Of a DNA stretch of 40,264 nucleotides, positions 1-7,922 are shown piece after piece. Below the pieces are notes generated by a model. That model saw only the letters and a program-made list of their open reading frames with translations. It searched no databases and was not told the origin of the DNA. The position numbers and the translations under genes are program-made. The number at the start of each line of letters is the position of its first letter. The first letter of the stretch is position 1. The DNA lies in the NCBI GenBank assembly GCA_003242255.1, contig QGUT01000002.1, positions 1-40,264 on the forward strand, given 5' to 3'. This stretch comes from Bacillota bacterium (lineage in GTDB: Bacteria; Bacillota; Thermosediminibacteria; Thermosediminibacterales; Thermosediminibacteraceae).

Positions 1-724
1 GAAGCTCTTCGATGAAGCGGAGGGCTGGTACCTGGTCAAGATGGAAGACGGCTACATGGGATGGGCTAAGGGCGAGGACCTGTGGATAACTGACGGCGAT
101 TCCCTTTCGAACTACCTGTCGGGGAAATTCGCGTTGATAAGGGCCAGAAGCACCGCTCCCTTTTCGGCGGAGGGAGAAAGGGCCTTCGAAAAGGACCTGG
201 TGCGGGGCGCGGTGCTGCCTCTTATAGGTCAGGAGAGGGAACTGGTTCGGCTCAGGGTGCCCGGCGGGGGAGATATATACGTTAAGGCCGGGGATGTGGA
301 GATATTTCCTTCCAGGGACGAAGTTTTCTCCGAAGAAAGGGGAGCGGATTACGTGATCTCCGTGGCGAGGGAGTACATCGGCCTTCCCTACCTCTGGGGA
401 GGCACCACTTCTTACGGCTTTGACTGTTCCGGCTTTACCCAATTTTGCTTTAAGATGGGAGGGTATTTTTTGAAGAGGGATGCGGATATGCAGTTTTCGC
501 AGGGCGAACCGGTGCCGAATAGGGAAGATTTAAGGCCCGGGGATCTGGTGTTCTTCCAGACTTACAAGCCGGGGCCTTCCCATGTGGGAATTTACATAGG
601 CGATATGAAGTTCATCCATTCGGGAAGTTCGGGTGTGGCCATCAACAGTTTTGACCCGCAGGACCCCGCATATTCGCCGGAACTGGACAGAAAATATTTG
701 GGGGCTCGGCGGATAATCCCCTGA
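1..724 (+). CDS. NlpC/P60 murein-peptide endopeptidase with SH3b domain, YkfC-like (5' truncated)
   Basis: The gene enters from outside the window: the reading frame is open from base 2, well before the first ATG at 41. The first ~100 residues look like bacterial SH3 repeats (GWYLVKMEDGYMGWAKG). The last ~120 are an NlpC/P60 cysteine-peptidase domain with the nucleophile in FDCSGFTQ, the histidine in SHVGIYIG and a later HSGS. This SH3-NlpC/P60 order, the LWGGTTSYGFDCSGF stretch and the GARRI end resemble B. subtilis YkfC, which cuts the gamma-D-Glu-diaminopimelate bond of cell-wall peptides. The next two genes, 13 bp on, are peptide-transporter ATPases, as in ykf-type murein recycling operons. 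No signal peptide can be judged because the start is missing. Function is inferred from family and context. Confidence 0.88.
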   Translation, partial: KLFDEAEGWYLVKMEDGYMGWAKGEDLWITDGDSLSNYLSGKFALIRARSTAPFSAEGERAFEKDLVRGAVLPLIGQERELVRLRVPGGGDIYVKAGDVEIFPSRDEVFSEERGADYVISVAREYIGLPYLWGGTTSYGFDCSGFTQFCFKMGGYFLKRDADMQFSQGEPVPNREDLRPGDLVFFQTYKPGPSHVGIYIGDMKFIHSGSSGVAINSFDPQDPAYSPELDRKYLGARRIIP

Positions 725-737
725 CGGGGGTGATCGG

Positions 738-1736
738 GTGGGAAAGAAAAAACTTTTAGAAATCCGGGAACTCACGGTGCAATTCTCCACCGATGGCGGG
801 ACCGTCACTGCCGTGGAAAGGGTGTCCTTCGACATAGAGGAGAAGGAAACGCTGGGACTGGTGGGGGAGTCGGGCTGCGGCAAGTCAGTCACGGCCCTGA
901 GTGTAATGCGCCTTCTCCCATCGCCACCGGCAAAAATCGCCTCTGGAAAGATCCTCTTCGAAGGCGAGGACCTGCTTCAAAAATCGGAAGCCGAGATGCG
1001 AAGAATAAGGGGAAACCGGATTTCCATGGTGTTTCAGGAGCCCATGACTTCCCTGAATCCAGTCATTACGATAGGCCATCAGATCTCCGAAGCGATCATC
1101 TTGCACCAGGGGCTTTCCAAAAAGGAGGCTCGGGAGAGAGCTGTAGAGATGCTGAAGATGGTGGGCATACCCAATCCTGAGAAAAGGTACTTCGAATATC
1201 CCCACCAGCTCTCAGGCGGCATGCGCCAGAGGGCGATGATCGCCATGGCCCTTTCCTGCAGCCCTAAACTGTTGATCGCCGATGAGCCTACCACTGCCCT
1301 GGACGTGACGATACAGGCCCAGATTCTGGACCTCATGGAAAGGTTAAAGGAAGAAGTGGGCATGAGCGTGCTCATGATAAGCCACGACCTGGGAGTTATC
1401 GCGCAAATGGCCAGAAGGGTCGTGGTGATGTATGCGGGGCAGGTAGTGGAAGAAGGGCCCTGCGGTGAGATCTTCGAAAATCCCCTCCACCCGTACACCG
1501 GGGGGTTGCTCAAATCCATCCCCCGGCTGGAAGGGACGAAGAGCAGGCTTCACGTCATAGAAGGCAGCGTCCCCAGCCTCCACGATTTTCCGCCCGGCTG
1601 CCGCTTTCATCCCCGGTGCTCCGAAGCCCGAGAAATCTGCAGGAAAAAGATTCCCATGCTTACTGAAGTGGAAGGAGGGCGGAAGGTTCGTTGCTTTATA
1701 AAAGGATCTTTGCCGGAGGAGGTGCCGGCGGTTTGA
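738..1736 (+). CDS. Oligopeptide/dipeptide ABC transporter ATP-binding protein, OppD/DppD type
   Basis: This is a cytoplasmic ATPase that powers peptide import. It has Walker A GESGCGKS near residue 40, the Q-loop MVFQEPMTSLNP, signature LSGGMRQR, Walker B LLIADEPTTALD, the switch histidine in MISHD, and the C-terminal oligopeptide/dipeptide domain with the cysteine cluster CRFHPRCSEAREIC typical of OppD/DppD. Length (332 residues) is normal. It starts at GTG 738, 13 bp after the YkfC-like gene, and its stop overlaps the TTG start of the next ATPase, so the genes should be cotranscribed and coupled. The matching permeases and binding protein would lie upstream, outside the window. It is clearly related to the second OppD at 26.4 kb but not identical. 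Murein-peptide substrate is an inference from the neighbour. Confidence 0.92.
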   Translation: MGKKKLLEIRELTVQFSTDGGTVTAVERVSFDIEEKETLGLVGESGCGKSVTALSVMRLLPSPPAKIASGKILFEGEDLLQKSEAEMRRIRGNRISMVFQEPMTSLNPVITIGHQISEAIILHQGLSKKEARERAVEMLKMVGIPNPEKRYFEYPHQLSGGMRQRAMIAMALSCSPKLLIADEPTTALDVTIQAQILDLMERLKEEVGMSVLMISHDLGVIAQMARRVVVMYAGQVVEEGPCGEIFENPLHPYTGGLLKSIPRLEGTKSRLHVIEGSVPSLHDFPPGCRFHPRCSEAREICRKKIPMLTEVEGGRKVRCFIKGSLPEEVPAV

Positions 1737-2707
1737 AAGAGCATGTCTTGCTGGAAGTGCAGGGCCTCGTCAAATGGTATCCCGTGAGGGCCGGCCTTTT
1801 GCAGAAAGTGACCGGTTACCTCAAGGCGGTCGACGGAGTGAGTTTCACCATAAAAAGAGGAGAAACCCTGGGCCTCGTAGGGGAAAGCGGGTGCGGGAAG
1901 ACCACTACCGCCCGGTGCGTGCTCCGGCTCGTGGAACCCACCGGGGGCCGCATACTGTTCGACGGGCGGGACATCACCCGGCTCGACCGGAGGAGCATGA
2001 GAAAATTGAGGCCCAGGATGCAGGTCATATTTCAGGACCCTTTTAGTTCCCTCAACCCTCGGCTCACTGTAAAGGAGATAATAGGAGAAGCGCTGGCCTT
2101 CCATGGCATCGCCAGGGGCAAAAAGCTGGAGGAAAGGGTGAAGCACCTTCTGGAGATGGTGGGGCTCGACCCCCGCCACATGGACCGGTTCCCCCACGAG
2201 TTTTCGGGAGGCCAGAGGCAGAGGATAGGAATAGCGAGGGCGCTGGCCACCGGCCCGGAACTCGTGGTGTGCGACGAGCCGGTCTCGGCCCTGGACGTCT
2301 CGATCCAGAGCCAGATATTGAATCTGCTGGAAGACCTGCAGGAAAGGCTGGGAGTCTCCTACCTTTTCATCGCCCACGGGCTCAACGTGGTAAAGCACAT
2401 TTCCCACCGGGTGGGCGTGATGTACCTGGGAAAGCTGGTGGAACTGGCGGAAAGCGAGGAAATTTATAAAAACCCGCTTCACCCCTACACTCAAGCCCTC
2501 ATCTCCGCAATTCCGATACCCGATCCCAGAAGAAAGAGACAAAAGGCGCTCCTTCAGGGCGACGTGCCCAGTCCCATCAATCCGCCGGCAGGATGCCGGT
2601 TTTATACCAGATGCCGCTATGCCATGGAAGTATGCCGTCGTCGGGCGCCGGAACTCCTGGAGTGCGCTCCGGGGCACCGGGTGGCCTGCCACCTTTATAA
2701 ATCTTGA
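1733..2707 (+). CDS. Oligopeptide/dipeptide ABC transporter ATP-binding protein, OppF/DppF type
   Basis: This is the partner ATPase of the preceding OppD-type protein. Walker A GESGCGKTT, signature FSGGQRQRIGIARALA, Walker B VVCDEPVSALD and the C-terminal domain with CRFYTRCRYAMEVC are all present. The frame is open from a TTG at 1691, but TTG 1733 is preferred because GGAGGTG at 1717-1723 lies at the right distance, giving a protein starting MKEHVLLEVQG (324 residues). That start overlaps the upstream TGA. The H-loop reads IAHGLNVVK where most family members have AHD, a small deviation. The gene ends 9 bp before the stop of the opposing rhomboid gene with no terminator between them. Confidence 0.92.
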   Translation: MKEHVLLEVQGLVKWYPVRAGLLQKVTGYLKAVDGVSFTIKRGETLGLVGESGCGKTTTARCVLRLVEPTGGRILFDGRDITRLDRRSMRKLRPRMQVIFQDPFSSLNPRLTVKEIIGEALAFHGIARGKKLEERVKHLLEMVGLDPRHMDRFPHEFSGGQRQRIGIARALATGPELVVCDEPVSALDVSIQSQILNLLEDLQERLGVSYLFIAHGLNVVKHISHRVGVMYLGKLVELAESEEIYKNPLHPYTQALISAIPIPDPRRKRQKALLQGDVPSPINPPAGCRFYTRCRYAMEVCRRRAPELLECAPGHRVACHLYKS

Positions 2708-2716
2708 GAAACCCCT

Positions 2717-3406
2717 TTAATAATAATATCGCTTTTTTATAAAGAACCGGTTCAGGAGGACGCCTCCCACAAATCCGCCCACGTGAGCCCACCAGGCCAC
2801 GCCGGAAACGGCCGTGCCTCCTATCACCGAGTAGGCAGTGCCGTAGTAGAGCTGGGTCACAAACCATAGGAAGAGGTAGACGACGGCGGGGACGTGTACG
2901 AAAAGTGGCAGTATGAAAACGCTGGGAATCAGGGTGATTATTCGGGCCGTCGGGAAGAGCACGAAGTAAGCGCCCATTACGCCGGCGATAGCTCCGGAGG
3001 CTCCCACCACCGGCATCGAGAGAAGGGGATTGAAGGCGATGTGGGTGAGTCCGGCAATTGCTCCGCAGAGAAGGTAAAAAATCAAAAACCTCAAATGCCC
3101 CATCCGGTCCTCCACGTTGTCGCCAAAGAGCCACAAAATCCACATGTTGCTGATGAGGTGCCACAAATTGCCGTGGAAGAAAGTGCTGGTGACGAAGGGC
3201 AGGAGGTCCTCCAGGGAAAAAGGGGCCCCGGTCAGGATGAGCTTCGTTATCCTCGCCGGTATGAGTCCGTATTTATAAAGGATTCTGGCAAAAATCACCG
3301 GGTGGTTCAGGGCGGAGGTGAAAAAGACCCAGGCATTCAGTATTATGATGATGACCGTCACTATGGGCGGCCGCCGGCTGGCGATGTTGTCTCTGAGCGG
3401 AATCAT
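2717..3406 (-). CDS. Rhomboid family intramembrane serine protease
   Basis: This is a polytopic membrane protease of 229 residues. The rhomboid landmarks are in order: HLISNMWILW (Asn87 of the oxyanion site), the nucleophile motif VVGASGA (Ser137) and the second catalytic residue in AHVGGFVGG (His208). About six hydrophobic segments are visible, and the short polar N-terminus MIPLRDNIASRRPP is typical of bacterial rhomboids of the basic six-helix form. The substrate cannot be told from sequence. The start ATG follows an AAGGTG ribosome site. A -10-like TATAAT lies upstream on the minus strand near 3441-3446. The 3' end nearly touches the opposing peptide-transporter ATPase gene. Confidence 0.93.
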   Translation of the reverse strand: MIPLRDNIASRRPPIVTVIIIILNAWVFFTSALNHPVIFARILYKYGLIPARITKLILTGAPFSLEDLLPFVTSTFFHGNLWHLISNMWILWLFGDNVEDRMGHLRFLIFYLLCGAIAGLTHIAFNPLLSMPVVGASGAIAGVMGAYFVLFPTARIITLIPSVFILPLFVHVPAVVYLFLWFVTQLYYGTAYSVIGGTAVSGVAWWAHVGGFVGGVLLNRFFIKKRYYY

Positions 3407-3481
3407 CGTATCACCTTCTGCCTGTCCTTTGGTATTTTTATTATATCTTATTATATGAGTAAAAAAAATCTGGAGGTCAGA

Positions 3482-3513
3482 AGACCCGCTTCCTTCGCGG
3501 GTCTAATTTTTTT
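3482..3513 (+). terminator. Intrinsic terminator (plus strand)
   Basis: An 8-bp stem AGACCCGC / GCGGGTCT (3482-3489 with 3497-3504) with a 7-base loop is followed by AATTTTTTT. The nearest plus-strand gene upstream is the OppF ATPase ending at 2707, so this may stop transcripts that have run antisense through the rhomboid gene. It could also end a leader RNA from an unseen promoter. Confidence 0.75.
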
Positions 3514-3542
3514 ACCCTAAAGAAAATAAAAAAATTAAGACA

Positions 3543-3571
3543 AAAGGAATTTTGGACTTTTTGTAGAATAT
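3543..3571 (+). promoter_or_regulatory. Sigma-H-like promoter upstream of asd
   Basis: The sequence AAAGGAATT, 11 bases, then GTAGAATAT matches the B. subtilis sigma-H consensus RnAGGAwWW-N11/12-RnnGAATww at every defined position. An overlapping TATAAT at 3569 has no -35 at normal spacing. A separate sigma-A-like -10 (TATAAT, 3613-3618) lies closer to asd with a poor -35. The predicted leader is about 115 bases. Confidence 0.5.
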
Positions 3572-3691
3572 AATAAAACCATAAATGTTCACGTATAAAC
3601 AACAAATGTCTTTATAATGAGGACATTCCTGGCTCAATGTAGTCGGAATGAAAGGATAGGTCGTGAATGATAAGCTAAGGAGGCATGCCAG

Positions 3692-4705
3692 ATGAAAACT
3701 TACAATGTAGCTGTCGTAGGCGCAACCGGTGCGGTAGGTCGGACCATGCTGAAAATCCTGGAGGAGAGGAGTTTTCCCGTAAAAAACATCCTGCCCCTGG
3801 CGTCGGCCCGGTCGGCGGGGCAGAAAATAGAGTTTCGCGGGAAGGCCTACGAAGTAGAAGAGGCAAAGCCCTCAGCCTTCGAAGGCATCGATATAGCCCT
3901 TTTTTCGGCCGGTAAGGACGTAAGCCTGGAACTTGCCCCTGAAGCCGTAAAGAGGGGTGCAGTGGTGGTAGACAACAGCAACGCCTTCCGGATGGAGCCG
4001 GAAGTGCCTCTGGTTGTTCCCGAGGTAAATCCCCAGGACCTGAAAAAGCACCGGGGCCTGATAGCCAATCCCAACTGTTCCACCATCCAGATGGTGATGG
4101 TTCTAAAGCCGATCCACGACAGGGCCCGGGTAAAGCGGGTGGTGGTTTCCACCTACCAGGCGGTTTCGGGGACGGGATTGGAGGCTGTGGAGGAATTAAA
4201 GTTACAGTCCCAACAGGTGATTTTAGGCCTCGAAACAACACTCAGAGTTTATCCCCACCGGATCGCCTTCAACCTCCTCCCGCACATCGACGTGTTCGAC
4301 GATACCGGCTACAGCCTGGAAGAGTGGAAGATGGTGAGAGAAACCAAAAAGATAATGGGCGATGAGAGCATCCAGGTTACGGCCACCACGGTGAGGGTTC
4401 CCGTCTTCAACTGCCACTCTGAATCGGTAAACGTGGAGACCTGGGAAAAGATCGCGCCCGAAGAAGCCCGGCAAATCCTTTCTAAAGCCCCGGGAGTCGT
4501 GGTGATGGACGACCCGAAAAATACAATATACCCGATGCCCGCCTACCTTTCGGGCAGGGACGAGGTGTTCGTCGGCCGGATAAGAGAGGATTTTACCGTC
4601 CCCTGCGGACTGAACCTGTGGATCGTGGCCGACAACCTGCGAAGGGGCGCGGCCTACAATGCGGTGAGGATATGCGAATCCCTGGTGGAATACAATCTCG
4701 TATGA
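3692..4705 (+). CDS. asd: Aspartate-semialdehyde dehydrogenase
   Basis: This enzyme reduces beta-aspartyl phosphate to aspartate semialdehyde with NADPH, the branch point to diaminopimelate, lysine, threonine and methionine. Seen in the protein (337 residues, normal length): the N-terminal Rossmann motif VVGATGAVG, the catalytic cysteine in NPNCSTIQM (about residue 129), VSTYQAVSGTG, the active-site histidine in CHSESVNVE (about residue 242) and the C-terminal DNLRRGAAYNAV. The ATG is preceded by AAGGAGGCATG. It leads an operon with the aspartokinase 20 bp downstream, so it carries out the step after that kinase. The same asd-dapG pairing is known in Bacillus. A sigma-H-like site and a weaker sigma-A-like -10 lie upstream. 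Confidence 0.97.
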   Translation: MKTYNVAVVGATGAVGRTMLKILEERSFPVKNILPLASARSAGQKIEFRGKAYEVEEAKPSAFEGIDIALFSAGKDVSLELAPEAVKRGAVVVDNSNAFRMEPEVPLVVPEVNPQDLKKHRGLIANPNCSTIQMVMVLKPIHDRARVKRVVVSTYQAVSGTGLEAVEELKLQSQQVILGLETTLRVYPHRIAFNLLPHIDVFDDTGYSLEEWKMVRETKKIMGDESIQVTATTVRVPVFNCHSESVNVETWEKIAPEEARQILSKAPGVVVMDDPKNTIYPMPAYLSGRDEVFVGRIREDFTVPCGLNLWIVADNLRRGAAYNAVRICESLVEYNLV

Positions 4706-4725
4706 CATCAAAGAGGTGGCTGGGA

Positions 4726-5904
4726 ATGAAGATAGTGGTTCAAAAATTCGGCGGCACGTCGCTGGCCACTCCTGAAGCGAGAAAATTGGCGGTGGACCGG
4801 GTAATCAAGACCAAAGAAGAGGGGTATTCGCCGGTGGTGGTGGTGTCGGCCATCGGGCGGAAGGGAGACCCGTACGCCACCGACACGCTGCTCTCCCTTA
4901 TGGAAGGGATAGGGAGCTCAGTGCCCGAGAGGGAAAGGGACCTGCTCCTTTCCTGCGGAGAGGTGATTTCCGCGGCCCTGGTCGCATCCTTGATAAAGGC
5001 CAGGGGATACGAGGCGAGAGCTTTTACCGGAGCTCAGGCCGGAATAATCACCGACGGCTGTTTCGGGAACGCCATGATAAAAGAGGTGAAGGCAGAAGTC
5101 TTGCTGGATGCCGTGGATCAGGGGTGCATACCTGTTATAGCCGGCTTTCAGGGAGTCACCGAAGAGGGCGAGGTGACGACTTTAGGCCGAGGGGGAAGCG
5201 ATACGACCGCAGCGGCTCTGGGGGCGGCCCTGGGGGCCGAATGGGTCGATATATTCACCGATGTGGAGGGGATCATGACGGCGGACCCAAAAATAGTGAA
5301 GGAAGCCCACATCCTGGAGACTATCACCTACCAGGAGGTCACCGAGATGGCCTACAACGGCGCGAGGGTGATCCACCCGAGAGCGGTGGAAATAGCGATG
5401 CAGCGCAACATCCCGCTGAGGGTAAGGTCCACCTTCTGCGACTCCCCGGGCACCCTCATCACCTGCAGGCCCTTCTGGATTTCCGAGAAACTCGTCACCG
5501 GCATAGCCCACATCACTCACCTGGCGCAGGTGATGATAAGGGTTTCAGAGGATCGGGAAATATTCGATGCGCTGGCCCGGGCTGGCATCAGCATAGATCT
5601 CATCAATGTGTTCCCGGGGCTTAAGGTTTTTGCGATAAAAGAAGATCAAGTAGAAGTTGCGGCGGAGGAACTAAAGAAGCTCGGCGTCGTCCCGCAGGTC
5701 ACCCGAGGCCTTACAAAAGTGACCGTGGTGGGAGTGGGAATGCGGGCGGTGCCGGGGATAATGGCGAGGATAGTAAAAGCCCTGGAGAAGGAAGGCATCG
5801 AAATTCTCCAGACCTCCGATTCGAACTCCACCATATCGTGCCTTGTGCGCGAGGAGGATGCCCAGAAGGCCATAACTGCCCTGCACGAAGAATTCCAACT
5901 GTGA
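4726..5904 (+). CDS. dapG: Aspartate kinase, DapG type
   Basis: This enzyme phosphorylates aspartate, the first step of the aspartate pathway. The kinase domain has KFGGTS at residues 6-11, the SAIGRKGDPYATD loop, LLLSCGE, LTGAQAG-like FTGAQAG, GRGGSDTTAAALGAAL and FTDVEGIMTADP. Two ACT domains fill residues ~265-392, and the full overall pattern follows the B. subtilis diaminopimelate-sensitive isozyme DapG. The frame is open further upstream, and ATG 4702 is possible, but AGAGGTGG at 4712-4719 favours ATG 4726 (392 residues). ACT domains imply feedback inhibition by an aspartate-family end product; diaminopimelate is suggested by similarity to DapG only. Confidence 0.95.
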   Translation: MKIVVQKFGGTSLATPEARKLAVDRVIKTKEEGYSPVVVVSAIGRKGDPYATDTLLSLMEGIGSSVPERERDLLLSCGEVISAALVASLIKARGYEARAFTGAQAGIITDGCFGNAMIKEVKAEVLLDAVDQGCIPVIAGFQGVTEEGEVTTLGRGGSDTTAAALGAALGAEWVDIFTDVEGIMTADPKIVKEAHILETITYQEVTEMAYNGARVIHPRAVEIAMQRNIPLRVRSTFCDSPGTLITCRPFWISEKLVTGIAHITHLAQVMIRVSEDREIFDALARAGISIDLINVFPGLKVFAIKEDQVEVAAEELKKLGVVPQVTRGLTKVTVVGVGMRAVPGIMARIVKALEKEGIEILQTSDSNSTISCLVREEDAQKAITALHEEFQL

Positions 5905-5947
5905 TAAAATTATCTTGGGACAAATTGCGGAAATGGAGGTCATGGAA

Positions 5948-6511
5948 ATGTACTGGGATTTTCCCGGAGAAGAAAACACCGAAAATACCCTGGCGGTGGT
6001 GAAGAAAGCGGTAAAGGAGCGGGGCATAAGGCACGTGGTGGTGGCCTCCACCGAAGGCCGGACGGCCAGGGCCTTTTTCGAAGCCGACCTGGGGGTAAAT
6101 CTGGTGGTGGTCACCCACGTTTGCGGCTTTTCGAAGCCCGGCGAAATGGAATTTCCCGATGATCTGAGGCAGGAACTTCTTTCTTCCGGGGTGAAGGTGC
6201 TCACCACGACCCACGTGCTTTCGGGGGCCGAAAGGGGAATCAGCCGCAAGTTCGGCGGGACCTATCCGGTGGAGATAATGGCCAATACTTTGAGGATGTT
6301 GGGGCAGGGGATAAAGGTTTGCGTGGAAATTGCCACGATGGCTTTGGACGCAGGGATGATACCCTACGGGGAGGACGTGATCGCCGTCGGCGGGACCGGC
6401 TCGGGAGCCGATACGGCGGTGATAATAAGGCCTGCTCACGCCGCCAGCATCTTCGACACGTGGATCTCCGAGATACTGTGCAAGCCGGCAAGGAGGGATA
6501 AAAACTATTAA
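5948..6511 (+). CDS. Stand-alone pyruvate-kinase C-terminal (alpha/beta) domain-like protein
   Basis: A ~187-residue soluble protein resembling the C-terminal alpha/beta domain of pyruvate kinase (for example HVVVASTEGRTARAF and the AVGGTGSGADTAVIIRPAHA stretch) without any catalytic pyruvate kinase portion. Free-standing copies of this domain are widespread in clostridia and have no established role to my knowledge. The open frame begins at TTG 5915, but GGAGGT at 5935-5940 places the start at ATG 5948. It follows dapG by 43 bp on the same strand with no terminator between, and a stem-loop follows directly, so it is likely the last gene of the asd-dapG operon. A regulatory or small-molecule-binding role is possible but not shown. 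Confidence 0.85.
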   Translation: MYWDFPGEENTENTLAVVKKAVKERGIRHVVVASTEGRTARAFFEADLGVNLVVVTHVCGFSKPGEMEFPDDLRQELLSSGVKVLTTTHVLSGAERGISRKFGGTYPVEIMANTLRMLGQGIKVCVEIATMALDAGMIPYGEDVIAVGGTGSGADTAVIIRPAHAASIFDTWISEILCKPARRDKNY

Positions 6512-6541
6512 GCTCCATTCTCTATAATGAGAATGGAGCTT
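6510..6541 (+). terminator. Stem-loop at end of asd operon
   Basis: A perfect 13-bp stem AAGCTCCATTCTC / GAGAATGGAGCTT with a 6-base loop begins at the stop codon. The U-tract is short (TTT), so it may act more as an mRNA-end stabiliser than a strong terminator. On the minus strand it is followed by AATAGTTTTT. Confidence 0.6.
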
Positions 6542-6627
6542 TAATCGTTCCTGGGGTTAATTCTTTAAAAGGGCATGGGCCTAAATACGCTTTTTTCAAG
6601 ATATCGACGATATCTTTAGAAGTACGG

Positions 6628-7176
6628 TCATGTGGGGCTGTCCGGGCCGCAGGTGCTTACCATCGAATCCAGCATCTCCCTGGTCACCGGGCCTTCGATG
6701 CGGGACCGGATTACCCCCTCTTCATCCACGAGGATTGTGGTGGGAACCCCCCGGATGAGGTAGGACCGGACGGTCTCGCCCTTTTGGTCGCACAAGACCC
6801 GGAAGGTATACCTTTTATTTTGTATGTACGTTCGGACTTTGTCTGGGTCTCTATCGAGGTTTATCATGAGGACCTCTACGTTCTCGGGCTTTGCACGGTA
6901 AAATTCCTCAAAGTCTGGCATTTCGGAAAGGCAGGTGGAGCAGCTCATGGACCAGAAGTTGATCAGCACCGCCTTCCCCCTTAAATCCGAAAGCCGGACC
7001 GTTTCGCCGGACAGGTCCTTCAGCTGGAAATCGGGGGCGGGGTAGCCTTCGTAAGGTTGGGCTTCCTGGCTGACATCCTCGCCTTTTTCTTTTTGCACCT
7101 GACACCCTGCGAGGAAGAATACGGCGACGAAGGCCAGGGCGAGAAATATCGGCCATCTTTTCTTTTTCGGAATCAT
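6628..7176 (-). CDS. TlpA/ResA-like thiol-disulfide oxidoreductase lipoprotein
   Basis: A membrane-anchored thioredoxin-fold protein facing the outside of the cell. The N-terminus has a positively charged stretch, a hydrophobic segment and a lipobox ending LAGC with lipidated Cys25. The redox pair is in SCSTC (Cys79, Cys82); the usual WCxPC is altered to FWSMSCSTC, so the residue before the first cysteine is Ser instead of Trp. The cis-proline motif is GVPTT (Pro145). Length (182 residues) fits the family. It lies 12 bp downstream of ccdA on the same strand, and CcdA is the usual electron donor of such proteins. Possible jobs are reducing apocytochrome c or other exported thiols; no cytochrome genes are in the window. 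Confidence 0.9.
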   Translation of the reverse strand: MIPKKKRWPIFLALAFVAVFFLAGCQVQKEKGEDVSQEAQPYEGYPAPDFQLKDLSGETVRLSDLRGKAVLINFWSMSCSTCLSEMPDFEEFYRAKPENVEVLMINLDRDPDKVRTYIQNKRYTFRVLCDQKGETVRSYLIRGVPTTILVDEEGVIRSRIEGPVTREMLDSMVSTCGPDSPT

Positions 7177-7188
7177 GTCGCACCTCCC

Positions 7189-7857
7189 TTAAAACAGTCC
7201 GAGGAACAGGATTGTCCCCATAAAAATGAGGATGAATCCGGCCGCCTTTTGAAAGTAAGGCGCAAAGCGGCCGATCTTCGGGGCAAGAGATACAAACTTT
7301 TCGGCAGCCAGCGCGAGCAGCAAAAAGGGAAGGCCGAATCCTGCCGAATAGACCAGAAGGAGAGCGGCGCCCCATTCGGCGTGCCGGGCGCTCCCGGCCG
7401 CCAGCAGCACCGAGGCGAGGATGGGGCCCAGGCAGGGCGTCCAGCCCAGGGAAAAGGCGCAGCCCATGGCGAAGGCGGAAAGGGGGGTGATTCTTTTAAA
7501 GTGAAGGTGCATCCGCCTCTCTCGCATCATAAGGGGGATTTGGAATCCGCCGGCCAGGAAGATTCCAAAAAGCACCACCAGAAACGAAGCTATTTTTGAA
7601 AAAAAGAGGCGGTTCGCCAGAAAGAAACGCCCCAGGGCCGTCGCCGAAAGTCCGAGCAAAGTGAAGATCGCCGAAAATCCCAATACGAATCCCAGGCTGT
7701 TTACAAGCAGAGCTGCTTTTTTCCCTCCCGCCCTGACATCTCCTCCGGCCAGAACGGAGAAGTACACCGGCAGGAGCGGCAGGGTGCAGGGAGAAAAAAA
7801 GGAGAGAATTCCTGCGAGGAAGACGGCCCCAGGGCCCAGCTGACCGATCGGAGACAT
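7189..7857 (-). CDS. ccdA: CcdA-type thiol-disulfide interchange membrane protein
   Basis: A six-helix membrane protein (222 residues) that passes electrons from cytoplasmic thioredoxin across the membrane. The conserved redox cysteines are seen in FFSPCTLPLLP (Cys24) and GWTPCLGPI (Cys142), each next to a proline as in the CcdA/DsbD family. It is the first gene of a two-gene unit with the TlpA/ResA-like lipoprotein, its probable partner. An extended -10 TGCTATAAT on the minus strand (TATAAT at 7887-7892) lies about 30 bp upstream of the start, with no good -35. Confidence 0.92.
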   Translation of the reverse strand: MSPIGQLGPGAVFLAGILSFFSPCTLPLLPVYFSVLAGGDVRAGGKKAALLVNSLGFVLGFSAIFTLLGLSATALGRFFLANRLFFSKIASFLVVLFGIFLAGGFQIPLMMRERRMHLHFKRITPLSAFAMGCAFSLGWTPCLGPILASVLLAAGSARHAEWGAALLLVYSAGFGLPFLLLALAAEKFVSLAPKIGRFAPYFQKAAGFILIFMGTILFLGLF

Positions 7858-7886
7858 GGCAAAGCCCCTTTCAATTCTTTTACAAA

Positions 7887-7895
7887 ATTATAGCA
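7887..7895 (-). promoter_or_regulatory. Extended -10 promoter for ccdA operon
   Basis: On the minus strand the sequence reads TGCTATAAT, a perfect -10 with a TGn extension. No convincing -35 is seen 17 bases upstream. It separates ccdA from the coiled-coil gene upstream on the same strand. Confidence 0.5.
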
Positions 7896-7922
7896 TATCG
7901 CCGGCCCTTTGGGGATTTTTCA

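Noticed and set aside
1607..2692. A 361-codon open frame on the minus strand opposite the OppF ATPase
   Set aside because: Pro/His-rich shadow of a GC-rich gene; no ribosome site and no family likeness.
3455..3520. A 21-codon frame over the 3.5-kb terminator
   Set aside because: No ribosome site; the codons simply cross the hairpin and U-tract.
3569..3574. TATAAT near asd with TTGGAC upstream as a sigma-A promoter
   Set aside because: The spacing is only 11 bases, far from the 16-18 needed. The sigma-H reading explains the same bases better.
3575..3691. Possible lysine riboswitch in the asd leader
   Set aside because: The leader after the promoter-like site is about 115 bases, too short, and lacks the riboswitch's helices and a terminator.
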